Assembly: GCA_947095535.1 (NCBI GenBank)
Contig: OX352773.1
Span: 260,485,590-260,549,589 of the forward strand
Reading direction: 5' to 3'
Length of the DNA stretch: 64,000 nucleotides
DNA from: Poecilobothrus nobilitatus
Taxonomy: Eukaryota; Arthropoda; Insecta; Diptera; Dolichopodidae
In this document: in pieces, positions 48,121 through 58,960 of the stretch
Layout of the letters: the number at the start of each line of letters is the position of its first letter
Numbering within the stretch: the stretch's first letter is position 1
The notes under the pieces: generated by a model
Seen by the model: the letters and a program-made list of their open reading frames with translations, nothing else
Told to the model about the DNA's origin: nothing
Database searches by the model: none
Program-made: the position numbers and the translations under genes

Positions 48121-50606
48121 CTAGAAAATCCCCTGTGCAATTGCACAATTTCTAGAGATTCAAAAACATTTACGGTATCATACTGACTCCCTTAATAAAC
48201 TACTTAAAAATTTCATTTTAACATCAGCACCATTAAAAAAATGTACAAATCACTTACTTACTTGTAATAGAAAAAAACATAAAACAAATCTAAACACATA
48301 CAATTAAAAATGTTAGGTACAGTTTATTAATTTTTTCTCGCCGTTTTTTCGTAGCGGTAATTTTTGACAGTTTTTTAATCATTGAGAAAAAATGGTCCAA
48401 GCTAAAAACACATTCGGGGCAAAAGTTCGTGCCGATATCTCAAAAATTGTTTGAAACAAACACAAACCGCTACGACATTTTTTTTTTTTTTGTTACATTT
48501 AAAACAATCCCAATAATCGAAATAATTTTAATATTTGTTAAAATTTTACCAGACTCTCTATTTTTCTTTAGTTAAAAAAAAAAACGATAAAAAAGTTGTT
48601 TTCGCCGCGAAATTACTTTAATTACCAAAAGTACTTTCAAGTCTTTTGCGTTTATTTTTTTTTTGCTCGAAAAAAATTTGCTGAATTTATTTTATTTAAA
48701 TGTACTTTGGAAGAGGTCTTTAGTATATTTAATAAAAGATTCATGTCTCTGATAATGTAATTTCATAAATTTTCGGGGCCTTTTTGTTTGTGTGGGTCGT
48801 TTTCGACAGCTTTTTAATTTAATGGTCTAATAATAAATTAGTACAAAATTATGAATCTATTGTGAGAGAAGGCTTCTAAAATGATATTTCCTATGTTATT
48901 TTTTCTTTTTGTTTTTAAGAAAAATAACCATTTCTATAATATTTAGTTAGTTTCTGATTTCTGTTATGAAATATAATTAGCTAAGTCTGCCGAATTTTAT
49001 ATTAATAAAAAAATTCGAATATTTTATGTTATATCAAAAATGCTGATTAAAAAATCAAAAAACCTAAATAAACAAAACTACTTTAAAGTCTGCTGCGAAG
49101 TTTTTACCAGCTTTTATAATAGTGAAAACAAAATCAAGAATAAAATGGGCCTATTATTTGTTTCTTATAAATATAAGGCTTACTATAAACTTTGCTCTTT
49201 TCACTTTCAAGTCTTTTAATTTTATTAAGAGTATTTTTATTTTTTTCAAAACAAAGAGTCATTTGAAAACTGCCAGCAGAAGATTAATAATTTATTTTTA
49301 ATTTACCGCTGCGACCAGTTCATCGCCACACCGCCACATCCAGGTCAAATTTAAAAATTAAAAATTTGCTTTAAATTTTGTGTCAAAAGTACTTTTTAAA
49401 AAGTAAAAGTTTGTGTCTCTGATAAGACTTTTAGTCGAAGATTTGTATCTCTGATAATAAAATTTTAAATTATTAAATAAATATACAGAAATATCATTAT
49501 TGCCAGTTTAGTTTACATTCAGTGTGAGTGGTTTATTATAGATCTGGCCAACATCTTGTGTGTATAATATTGTGTATATTATCAGAAATTCAATCATTAA
49601 TTCCTGGTATTATATTATCTGATCTGATTAATAAATATTATTTTTTTCCATTGCTAACAATTTTATTAATGGTTTAATAATAAATTAGTACAAAATTATG
49701 AATCTTTTGTGAGAGAAGGCTTCTAAAATGATATTTTCTATGTTATTGTTTTCTTTTTTTTTTTTTCAGAAAAATATCCGTTTCTATAATATTTAGTAAG
49801 TTTCTGACTTTTGTTATGAAATATAATTATTTAAGTCAGTCGAATTTTACATTAATAAAAAAATTTCGAATATTTTATGTTATACCAGTTCTACCGAAAA
49901 TTTAGCTTAAAAATCTAAATTTCAACCTAAATAAACAAAACTACTTTAAAGTCTGTTACGAAGCTTTTTACCAGCTTTTATACTAATGAAAACAAAATCA
50001 AGAATAAAATCGGCCTATTATTTTTTTCTTATAAATATCAGGTTTACTATAAACTTTGCTCACTCTCACTTTTTCACTTTCAGGCGTTTTAATTTTATTA
50101 AGAGTACCTATTTTTATTTTTTTTTTTCAAAACAAAGATTGAAAACGCCAACAGAAGATTAATAATTTATTTTTAATTTACCGCTGCGACCAGTTCATAA
50201 TGGACGTGGCGGTCAAATTTAAAAATTAAAAATTTGCTGAATTTATTTTTATTGAAAATGTGTTTTTTAAGTATGTACTTTTCCTTTTTTGACTATACTC
50301 ACTTTTAATGAACGGTTTGTGTCTCTGGTAATACTTCTAGTGGAAACGTGGAAAATTTGGTCACTCGTAATAATATTTACTAAATTTATTTATATTTTTA
50401 ATGAACGGTGTGTGTCTCTTGATAATACTTTGAGTCAAAGATTTGTGTCTCTGGTAATAAAATTTTAAATTATTAAATAAATATACAGAAATATTATCAT
50501 TGCCAGTTTAGTTTACATTCAGTGTGAGTGTTTTATTATAGATATAAAATATATTTTTTTACATGTTGGCAAGGTCTCGCCAACATCTTGTGTATTATAT
50601 TATAGA
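48121..50606 (-). mobile_element. Non-autonomous Helitron, copy 2
   Basis: Read on the minus strand it begins TCTATAATATAATACACAAG at 50606 and ends with TGTGCAATTGCACA, GGGGATTTT, CTAG at 48121, again set between A and T. It matches copy 1 in both 1-kb units and both hairpins. It keeps a middle segment (about 48200-48640) that copy 1 lost. There is no coding gene. It sits in the receptor intron between the TM4 and TM5 exons. Confidence 0.8.
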
Positions 50607-50696
50607 TATACTTATTCTTTATTTAATTTTTTTATACTAATTATATGTATATTATAAGAAAAATCTATATTATTTTTTATCAATCTATATAACGTA

Positions 50697-50770
50697 GCCA
50701 GAGTTTGAACACAAGACTTTTGAAACGAAAGACTGGTGTCTTTAACTACTTCATCTGGATAGATTTAGAA
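50697..50770 (-). repeat. tRNA-like sequence, decayed
   Basis: On the minus strand it has a B-box-like GTGTTCAAACTC and an A-box-like AGTAGTTAAAGAC at tRNA spacing. The helices are poor, so this is a relic, not a tRNA gene. It is similar in layout to 61863-61938. Confidence 0.4.
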
Positions 50771-51644
50771 TTATTAGAATAGAATTAGATAGAATTAGAA
50801 GAAAATTATATTTCTTATAGATTTTCTTACGTCTATTTTCCTATGTTTAATTTTTCTTCCTGACTTTAACTTTTTCACTTCTTTAAGGATTAGAGAAGGC
50901 GTTTTAAAAAGCCTGAAGTTAAAGTTTTTCCTTCATTTTTTATTTGATTTGGTATTTGAACTTTGTCCAGACCAATATAATATTAAAAATTGAACAACCT
51001 TTTAAATGAAATATCATTCAACCATTTCATAAATATGTTTTTTTTATTTAATATTATTATTACTTCTGTAGATACCTATTTGAAATCGAAAATCTGAAAT
51101 TTTTGAACTAATTGCAAGGACTAATATTCTGTCGCTAATTTAACCCGAAGTTTTTCAAAATCCAATTCATGTATTTTATGTATTTCTTATGGTTTTCTAT
51201 TAAAAATTTTTTGTTAAATGCATCTTATCTTTTTAAACCTTACAGTATTGTTAAAATAACCTAAAATTCAGTTTTCAAAAGCATATAGAAAAATCGAAAC
51301 TGAATAAAATTTTTCTTTTTTCGGATTATTGATGAAAGCTAAGGTGAATCAGTAATTAAAAGAGGTCTAGGTCTGTTGTGCATATTAAAAAACGTAGGAG
51401 AACATAATATGACCAAAGTTAATATTAAGCTTCTTTAGATTTATGCAACTATGATTTACCATCTTGATGGAAAAAAATTTAAAAGCTTCCGAGGGCAATG
51501 TCAGACTATCCACCTAAATCTGTACAACTTAAATAATTGGTCTATATATTATTATTTACGTCTTATTTATATATTCGTCTAAGAATTCTAGGTAAATTTC
51601 TCTAAATTTCTTATTTTAATAGTTTAACCATAACAATCAAATAA
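50771..51644. other. Receptor intron, nothing recognised
   Basis: AT-rich unique-looking sequence with no exon, RNA gene or repeat family identified. Confidence 0.45.
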
Positions 51645-52270
51645 AACAAGTAAAAGTAACAGTAAGTCGATGCAACCGACTTATTTATACCCTACACCTA
51701 AAAAATTCAAATTAAATTAAAAATCCATAAGTTATTTTAGTTAGGTATTTCATATAACTAAGCTAAAAAAATTAATGCTTTTACAACCTTTGTACAAAAT
51801 TTCTATCTTTATTAAATTCGAAAATATGCTTGTTTGGTTTTGGGAGTTGTATGGGAGGTACCCGAACAACCACTCCAATTCATCTCAAATTTTGGGGATA
51901 TTTTGGGAAAACACACCCTCGTACAAAATTTTAAGTTTCTATCTTTATTAATTTCGAAAATATGGGTATTAGGTTTTTGGGAGTTGTATGGGAGGTACTC
52001 GAACGCATTGTCCGATTTCGCCCATTTACAATCCCCGCCTTACCTTAGTCATTGTTAACCTACAGTATAAATTTCATCAAGATAGCATCATTATTTTTTG
52101 AGTTATCGTGCGTACGGACGGACGGACGGACGGACATCGCTAAATCGACTCAGGCGGTGACCCTGATTCAGAATATATATACATGTCTATACCTAACTCG
52201 CTTCCTTTTGGTGATTACAAATACCATACCAAAGTTAATATACCCTATACTTAATGTGTAAGGTATAAAA
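51645..52270 (+). repeat. Dispersed repeat C, short copy
   Basis: It starts ACAAGTAAAAGTAACAGTAAG with the AAGTCG/CGACTT hairpin and TATACCCTACACC. It has only about two of the ~142-bp units, then GCGTACGGACGGACGG, ATCGCTAAATCGACTCAGG and the end TATACCCTATACTTAATGTG. Orientation is opposite to the 16.7-kb copy, with high similarity in shared parts. Confidence 0.82.
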
Positions 52271-54000
52271 ACAAGATGAATATTACTTCAAATAATAAAA
52301 GTCGTTCAAGATCAATTGTATCCCAAAGACTTTTTAATTTCTCTTTTAAATATTTAAAAACAATTTAAGTTTCCTCAAAAAACAGAACAATAAAAAAAAA
52401 AACCGAAAAATAAAAATAAAATCATTTGTATTTACTTTTAAAAATATAATTTCCCAATTATTTTTAAAGGATATTGTTTCTCAAATTGATTCCTTTAGAA
52501 AAAATAAAACAAGAAAAAGAAAAACAAAAGCAAAATTTATGGTTTATTAAAAAAATGCTTTCAACAGAATTCTGATGCACAAAATCTCTATATCTAATTT
52601 GATGCATATTTTGTTATTATTATATATAAATACAAAGTTTTTCAAAGGATAATACAGGGAAAAATTACTTTGATTTTACCTTTAGATTTTGTTAAGTGAA
52701 CAATGAAAAATTTTAATTTAATGTTTCATTCACTGCATATTTTGTTATGGGATTAAACTTTTGTTTTATTATGGTGTATTCCATAAATCAATAGTAATCA
52801 AAACAAATTTTCAATATAACCAAAATAATAAAATAAAAATATTAATTATAGTTGTCATAGTAGGCATAACCTAGCTTAAAAGTTATACAGTCCAGTAACC
52901 AGTAACACAAATTAACGACGAAGTAAAGTTTTTTTTTTTAAAAAACGAGCCTGTACAATGTATATATACCAAAAACCTGAATGTATCAAGATAAATATAC
53001 TGATAAGTAAACAGGTATTTTGAGTGTAGGGCCAAAACTCCCGGCGCCAGAATTACCATTGGAACTTTTCTCACATAGCAAAGCAAGTAAAGTCCTGATG
53101 GGATTTATGTCGTTTTTTTATGGGTCTTTTGGCTCATTAAAGAAAGTCAAAAGTCCAATTGTAATAAAAATTAATTTCGCAATCAAAAAAGTGAATAAGG
53201 CGATTTCGATTTTCGAAAAAAATATAATAAGATTGTGAATTAGCAGGGGCTATAATTCTTAACAAAATTAAGGTATTCCATTTTTCCAGAATAGGAATGA
53301 TTTTAGAGTTTGTTACAAAACCAAGATCTCAATAGTTTGTTTAGCGTGGATTGTGGTGGTAGTCCCACTATTTCTAAGTGTTAATGATTTTATAGAACCT
53401 TACCATAAATTCTCTGGAAAAATGGAATACCTTGATTTTACTATGAATTGTAAAATTCCTTCGAATTCAGAATCTTGCATATACATTTATTAAATCATAT
53501 AATCATGATTAATAAATGTTAGACAAATCTTTTAACTGACAATTAATCCTCCAGAGGTTTTCGGGAATAAAGTCTTATGGTATCTGTATATGAAATAAAG
53601 AGGTAAAGTTTTTTTACAAAAAGCTTTATACAACCCCTCCGTAAAATCGATCTTTAATGAAAACCTTATATATTTTTTGGATTCACAAAAGAAAATTATT
53701 TTTCGCAGTTTTCTGATCGCGATTATTCTACGTATTTTTACTTCAATTTTTATTTTAACTCATTTTAATGAGCCAAAAGAGATATTAAAAAAAGGCCAGA
53801 AGTCGTATTAAGATTTTTTTCCTTTGTACTTCTGTTGCATTCAAGTGGATCAAAAGTCGCAATGAAACATTTGGTGCTGGGAGATTTGTTCCTGTATCGT
53901 AACTTAACAACTCTTTATCTACTCTAACCTTTTAGATTTTTTTTATTTTTTTTTTAGTGCATTTCCCTGCTACATAAATGTAACAAGGACACAGCCTTTC
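52271..54000. other. Receptor intron with one small fold-back
   Basis: AT-rich. Apart from the inverted repeat at 53270-53433 no feature is recognised. The open frame at 53020-53238 begins in non-coding-like sequence and shows no domain. Confidence 0.45.
53266..53433. repeat. Small fold-back element, two 21-bp arms
   Basis: AAGGTATTCCATTTTTCCAG plus A (53270-53290) has an exact complement at 53413-53433. A 35-bp segment around the left arm (53266-53300) recurs, inverted and exact, at 55122-55156, so the arm is a mobile or duplicated sequence. Confidence 0.7.
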
Positions 54001-54017
54001 CTTTTTTGGCGTGGCAA

Positions 54018-54130
54018 GTAAATGTCGTAAGGGGGAATTAGTCTTACGACGTGTGTGGGATTCGAACCCACACTCCCTCGGGGTTTAGAGCGTATTTTAT
54101 ACGCTCTTGCCCGATAAGCAAATCAAGCCC
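54018..54130 (-). repeat. tRNA-derived SINE
   Basis: On the minus strand: GGCAAGAGCGTATAAAATACG, CCCCGAGGGAGTGTG, then a perfect B box GGGTTCGAATCC (54058-54069), and a hairpin GTCGTAAG/CTTACGAC (54024-54031 and 54043-54050). The start of the same family is seen at 63914-64000. The tRNA clover-leaf is not complete, so it is a SINE rather than a tRNA gene. Confidence 0.65.
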
Positions 54131-54410
54131 TCCTTTCAGATTTTCCTTTAATTACATTTATTTTAAATTATCTAAAGATTTTTACGAAAGATTTTTTTAT
54201 TTACATTTTTTACTTTTAAAAGTCTTTAAAATGAATAGAATACAGTATAGCAACTTGTAATTTTGTTAAAAAAATTATTTTTATTTTTCTGTATAGTGAA
54301 AAATTAACGTAAAAAATAATAAAAAATCAATTAAATCAGTAAAAAACTAACAAAAATAATTATTATAAAAAAACAAATTTAATTATAAAGTGAATTATCA
54401 TTGACAATAC

Positions 54411-54643
54411 CTTTGAATACATTAAACTAAGTGGTAAACTCATCGCTATTGATAACAACCATACAAAAATAATTTTTAATGTTACACGACGTCTCGTTTT
54501 ATTACGTCCAAATCTCATAGGATAACGTAATGATAAATATCGATCCACTGATATCGTACATAAATGCATAATACTAGCTGTACAAAATAAAACATCTAAA
54601 CATATCCAGACTAAACAGTGTTCAGAATGTAATGGAAAATATC
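54411..54643 (-). CDS. 5-HT2A: 5-HT2 receptor exon, TM3-TM4
   Basis: Acceptor CTTTCAG|GATATT and donor TCAAAG|GTATTG, 233 bp. It reads YFPLHSEHCLVWICLDVLFC, with Cys3.25 and amine-binding Asp3.32 of TM3, then TASIMHLCTISVDRYLSLRY with the DRY motif, the second intracellular loop RFGRNKTRRRVTLK, and TM4 ending SLPLSLMYSK. The wording is that of insect 5-HT2 receptors (Gq-coupled, plasma membrane, neuronal). The gene runs right to left. The preceding TM1-TM2 exon was not found up to 64000. Subtype 2A rather than 2B is judged from memory. Confidence 0.93.
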
Positions 54644-54894
54644 CTGAAAGAAAAAAAAAAACAAAAACACACATTATTATATTATTATTTATGTTTGTAT
54701 ACATATACATTGAAAATAGAATAAAAATTATATTAGGTACACATACAACTATACTGAATAGTTTTGTATCTTAGAAAAAAATGTACTTATCTACCATGCG
54801 ATATATCGTTTTGGCGATATCGTCGAAATATTTTTCAAACAAAATTTATTGTGCAAAATATTTTGAAAAAAAAATTAATAGGTTACTATAGTGT

Positions 54895-55490
54895 TTTTTA
54901 CCCTTGCGAACATATTTCTCAGGGTATAATAAATTTGACATTACGCTTTTGAGACCTTAAAGGAGACGAAATAGATATAGAAAAGTGCATAAATATTCTT
55001 GTTCATTATTCAATTCTGAGTGATAGCTATAGTGCGCCGGTTAGTGTGCACGATAAATCAAAAAAAAAAAAAACATGGAGGTAACATTCTGAAAGTTTAA
55101 CCATTTAATTGTTGATACAAATCATTCCTATTCTGGAAAAATGGAATACCTTAATTAAATGCATTTTTCATTATTGAAATTGAATAAGTTCAACTGGCTG
55201 TTCCAAGTAGCTGTAATACAATTTTTGTTTTTATATACCCAGTGAGTGTTCAAATTTTGTCAAGAGATGTAAAATTTTATGTCAGTGACTTCTGGAAAAT
55301 TTAATTGGTCTATCCCAACAGATTCGGGCAGCTGATATAATAACCAAGGTAGACATCTGAAAAAGATCAAATTTTATGCCAATAACGTTTATACAATTTG
55401 ATTGGTTTTGGGGAGTGGATAATGCTGAGTGAGTTTCTCTATCACTCTATAGTTGCAACTCGCAAATCAAAAGCAAAAATTATCACAAAT
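54895..55490 (-). repeat. Repeat B remnant, right side split by LINE
   Basis: GGGTATAATAAATTTGACATTACGC and AGGAGACGAAATAGATATAG match the reversed end of repeat B. After the LINE, TATGTTCGTGCAGGTATCCTAG (about 58928-58950) matches the opposite B terminus. So the LINE at 55502-58887 landed inside an old B copy. Confidence 0.55.
55122..55156. repeat. Second copy of fold-back arm
   Basis: Exact 35-bp inverted copy of 53266-53300 (TCATTCCTATTCTGGAAAAA...). Here it has no partner arm nearby. Confidence 0.7.
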
Positions 55491-55501
55491 ATTATAAAAA
55501 G

Positions 55502-55590
55502 ATCCCCTCCGTGGCCTAGCTGGTAGGAGCGCAAGTATTGCAATCATACCAGTACGGCTTTCTCGGGTTCGATTCCCGATGGGGGATACC
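55502..55590 (+). promoter_or_regulatory. tRNA-like Pol III promoter at LINE 5' end
   Basis: A box TGGCCTAGCTGG (55512-55523) and a perfect B box GGTTCGATTCC (55566-55576). The T arm is exact (TCGGG/CCCGA), and the acceptor stem ATCCCCT (55502-55508) pairs with GGGGGAT (55581-55587). The anticodon arm is weak, the loop lacks U33 and one extra base sits before the acceptor strand, so it is not a working tRNA. An internal Pol III promoter would explain why the element's transcripts start at base 1. Confidence 0.75.
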
Positions 55591-55837
55591 TTCGTATAGC
55601 AATTAATATTAGCATAATTTTCATATCAAAGTTATTTTCATATATATATATTATAACGAATTTTCAAATCATATCTATAACTCACAGATACAATAATCTC
55701 AAATAATCCTCATATCAGAATAGCCAATATGCATAACTATTTTCACTTTATAAAATATAACTCACAGATATAATAAAATTGTCAATAATTAATAATTCAA
55801 TAACTCAATATAGCCCACAAATAACTTATATTCCTAG

Positions 55838-58800
55838 CAAAAACTAGGATCGGTTGCAATAGGCCAATCCCCTATTCAGCTTAAATTGAAAAGGATTCAA
55901 GAAACGGAAGCAAGAAGCCTCGGATATAATAGATTTGGAAATACGGTAACGACCTTTGGCACGAATATAAGGACACGAGTAGCACAATGGAATGTTAGGA
56001 CACTTAGAGAAGCATCCAGGCTTGCGCAATTAGAGCAACAAGCGGCTGCATATAAGATAGGCATATTAGGCATAAGTGAGCTAAGATGGAATGGAAGTGG
56101 TGAAATGAGATCGGCAAACAGCAACATTCTTCTGTACAGCGGCAAAGAATCCAGAGGAGAAAGTGATGTTGGAATACTAATTGAGAAAACCATAGTTAAT
56201 ACACTAATCTCATGGAAAGCTGTATCAGATAGAATTATTACGGCTCGGTTTCGCGGCAGAATCAGGCATGTTTCGGTCATTCAATGTTACTCACCAACTG
56301 AAAGCGCAGAAGATGATGAAAAAGACGATTACTATAGCCAACTAAGCGGTGTTTTAAATGATATCAGCAGAGGCGATTTGGTAATCCTGATGGGTGATTT
56401 TAATGCGCAAATTGGAAGCAACAACATCAACCTAGAAAACACAATAGGGAAACATGGTCTGGGAATACGTAACAACAATGGCGATAGACTGGTAGAATTA
56501 TGTCAAACCAATCAGTTGGTCATAGGAGGCACACTGTTCCCCCACAAAGATATACACAAATACACATGGGTCTCACCTGGTGGTAGAACAAAGAACCAAA
56601 TTGACCATATATGCGTGAGTAGAAAATGGAGAAACTCATTGCTAGATGTAAGGAATAGAAGAGGTGCTGATATACAGAGCGACCATGAACTTATAACAGC
56701 TGACCTAAGGATTCGGTTAAGGCGTAATACTGCCAACGCGCAGAAGCTCAAAGCCAAGTTGAACTTAGACCGGCTCAGAAACCCAGCAGTAAAATCTAAT
56801 ATCATAACGGCTATCCAGCAAACTGTATCAGAGAACATGCAGCAGTCATGGGAGGAAAAAGCTAAAGCCATACGACAAAAATCAGTAAACGTCCTAGGCA
56901 CACATCAGAATAATAGAAAACCATGGATCTCTGACCATACATGGAACCTGATCAAACATAGGCAACAACTAAAGAACCAAATGAATACTGATAACTCTAT
57001 CTCGCTAAGGCAGCAATATCAGACCCAGAGCAAACTAGTTAAGAAAGGAGCCAGGGCTGATAAGAGAAAACACATTGAGAAAATGGCTAGAGAAGCAGAA
57101 ACAGCAGCTGGCAAGAATGATATAAGATCAGTACACAATATCGTAAATAGCCTTACAAACCGATCTCACAGAGTTAACCGCCCTATAAAAGATCGAAACG
57201 GCAACGCTCTAACCAACATTCAAGAACAAACCCAGCGTTGGAAAGAGCACTTTGAGGAAATAAGCAACATTCAGCCGATACACAGCCCTCACTCGGAAGT
57301 AACCACCAATGATCTCAGTGAAGAAAATATCACTATTCTCAGCTCAGCACCCTCAATCCGTGAGATTAAAGACGCCATCTTAAGATTGAAAAGGAATAAG
57401 GCAGCAGGAGACGATGGTCTACCAAGTGAAATACTAAAATCAGATCCACAATCATCAGCAGAACTCATCCACCCGCATATAACAAGCGCTTGGGCATCAG
57501 AAACAATACCATCATCATGGAAAAAAGGAATTATTATCAAAATTCCAAAGAAAGGTGATCTTTCTGATTGCAACAACTGGAGGGGTATTACATTACTGAA
57601 TACAATATATAAAATCATCACAAACATTATTCAGAATAGACTCCAAGAAGAGGTACAGAACACGCTAAGAAACGAGCAAGCTGGTTTCAGGCCGGCTAGA
57701 AGCTGTCTCGATCAAGCCAACACACTAAGAATAATAGTGGAGCAATCACACGAATGGCGATCACCGCTGTGTCTGGTCTTCGTTGACTTTAAGAAGGCAT
57801 TCGACTCTATACAAAGAGAAGCCATATGGAAAGCCCTTGTGAACAGGAATATACCAAGGAAAATCGTGAGTATAATTCGTGCTCTCTATGATAACGCCGA
57901 ACTCTCGGTATCACATAGTGGAAATATCAGCGATCCATTCACAACGAATGCAGGAGTCAAACAAGGATGCCCTCTATCGCCCCTATTATTCACAATAGTC
58001 TTGGATGACATAATGAGAGAAATCAGTAACACCTGGGATGGCATCAATTGGTCTGATGATAGGAATCTCTCTGATCTCGACTACGCTGACGACATCTGCC
58101 TCTTGTCGCACAGCCAAGCTGAAACGCAGTCGAAACTGAACCTTCTACAACAGGCGGCACGGAAAAGAGGGCTCGAAATAAACATTAACAAAACTAAGGC
58201 AATGTTTGTTCACTGCCCAAGCAACACCCCTATCATACTAGAAGGCCAACACATAGATAGCGTAGACGAATTCTGTTACCTCGGTAGCATAATAACTCCT
58301 ACAGGTGGTACTAGGGAAGATGTACAAAATAGAATCAACAAGGCAAGATCGGCATTCGGCAGACTTCGGCCTATATGGAACAGCAACCAAATATCTAGAA
58401 GAACAAAAATTAGCATATTCAACTCCTGTGTTAAAACCACTCTAACATATGGTAGTGAGTCATGGCTGCTAACGAACACCATCAAGAATAAGCTGCAAGT
58501 CTTCATAAATAAGCACCTAAGAATCATATGCAGAATTTTCTGGCCGAACAGAATCAGCAATAAAGATCTATGGAACTTAACAAATGAGGAACCCCTAGTA
58601 AAACAAATAACCAGGAGAAGGTGGAAATGGATCGGGCACACATTAAGGAAAAATGAAAATGATATAAACAGAGTTTCGCTATGTTGGAATCCACAAGGAG
58701 GTTCTAGAGCTAGAGGTAGACCCAGAATGACGTGGAAGCGTACTGTCCTAAGTGAAATAAGCAGATGCAATTTGTCCTGGAGCATGATTGAAGAAAAAGC

Positions 58801-58858
58801 GTTAAGCAGAGAAGACTGGAGACTTCAAGTGGAAGCCCTATGCTCCCTAGTGGAGTAA
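55838..58858 (+). CDS. LINE endonuclease-reverse transcriptase polyprotein
   Basis: The open frame runs from just after a stop at 55835 to TAA at 58858, about 1006 codons. The APE-type endonuclease covers the first ~275 residues: QWNVRTL (Asn), ILGISELRWNGSG (Glu), VIQCYSPT, LMGDFNAQ and QSDHELI (Asp-His). The reverse transcriptase follows in the middle: AGFRPARSCLDQ, VFVDFKKAFDSIQ, GVKQGCPLSP and DLDYADDICLLS. The C-terminal block has RRRWKWIGHTLRK and SRARGRPRMTWKR. All catalytic boxes are intact. There is no ATG before the endonuclease; the first in-frame ATG lies after ELRWNGSGE. Translation may begin at a non-AUG codon (TTG 55886 is one option). Confidence 0.93.
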   Translation, partial: QKLGSVAIGQSPIQLKLKRIQETEARSLGYNRFGNTVTTFGTNIRTRVAQWNVRTLREASRLAQLEQQAAAYKIGILGISELRWNGSGEMRSANSNILLYSGKESRGESDVGILIEKTIVNTLISWKAVSDRIITARFRGRIRHVSVIQCYSPTESAEDDEKDDYYSQLSGVLNDISRGDLVILMGDFNAQIGSNNINLENTIGKHGLGIRNNNGDRLVELCQTNQLVIGGTLFPHKDIHKYTWVSPGGRTKNQIDHICVSRKWRNSLLDVRNRRGADIQSDHELITADLRIRLRRNTANAQKLKAKLNLDRLRNPAVKSNIITAIQQTVSENMQQSWEEKAKAIRQKSVNVLGTHQNNRKPWISDHTWNLIKHRQQLKNQMNTDNSISLRQQYQTQSKLVKKGARADKRKHIEKMAREAETAAGKNDIRSVHNIVNSLTNRSHRVNRPIKDRNGNALTNIQEQTQRWKEHFEEISNIQPIHSPHSEVTTNDLSEENITILSSAPSIREIKDAILRLKRNKAAGDDGLPSEILKSDPQSSAELIHPHITSAWASETIPSSWKKGIIIKIPKKGDLSDCNNWRGITLLNTIYKIITNIIQNRLQEEVQNTLRNEQAGFRPARSCLDQANTLRIIVEQSHEWRSPLCLVFVDFKKAFDSIQREAIWKALVNRNIPRKIVSIIRALYDNAELSVSHSGNISDPFTTNAGVKQGCPLSPLLFTIVLDDIMREISNTWDGINWSDDRNLSDLDYADDICLLSHSQAETQSKLNLLQQAARKRGLEININKTKAMFVHCPSNTPIILEGQHIDSVDEFCYLGSIITPTGGTREDVQNRINKARSAFGRLRPIWNSNQISRRTKISIFNSCVKTTLTYGSESWLLTNTIKNKLQVFINKHLRIICRIFWPNRISNKDLWNLTNEEPLVKQITRRRWKWIGHTLRKNENDINRVSLCWNPQGGSRARGRPRMTWKRTVLSEISRCNLSWSMIEEKALSREDWRLQVEALCSLVE

Positions 58859-58960
58859 CAGGAAAAAAAAAAAAAAAAAAAAAAAAAATTATAAAAAGTA
58901 CATTGTATTGAAACAATTCATATAATATTATGTTCGTGCAGGTATCCTAGAAATGATACA

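Larger units (their letters stand above)
55502..58887 (+). mobile_element. Full-length LINE with tRNA-like 5' end
   Basis: It is bounded by the 11-bp duplication ATTATAAAAAG (55491-55501 and 58888-58898), with a ~25-nt A tail before the right copy. It contains a tRNA-like head (55502-55590), an AT-rich leader with two copies of TATAACTCACAGATA (55676, 55757) and a single endonuclease/RT frame. An exact target duplication, poly(A) and an intact frame indicate a recent full-length insertion. The 5' duplication sits right at the tRNA-like head, so the head is part of the element. Domain layout (APE endonuclease, RT, no ORF1, no RNase H) is RTE-like. Confidence 0.9.

Noticed and set aside
54363..54710. 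A D2-like dopamine receptor
   Set aside because: TM3-TM5 wording (CTASIMHLCTISVDRYLSLRY, NGTCQIPDPVY) fits 5-HT2 receptors; D2-like receptors have different TM3-ICL2 and TM5 sequences.
55505..55590. A functional tRNA gene
   Set aside because: A and B boxes and two stems are good, but the anticodon loop lacks U33 and an extra base precedes the acceptor strand. The element boundary shows it is the LINE 5' end.
56512..58785. Minus-strand frames of up to 169 codons
   Set aside because: Antisense shadows of the intact LINE endonuclease/RT frame.
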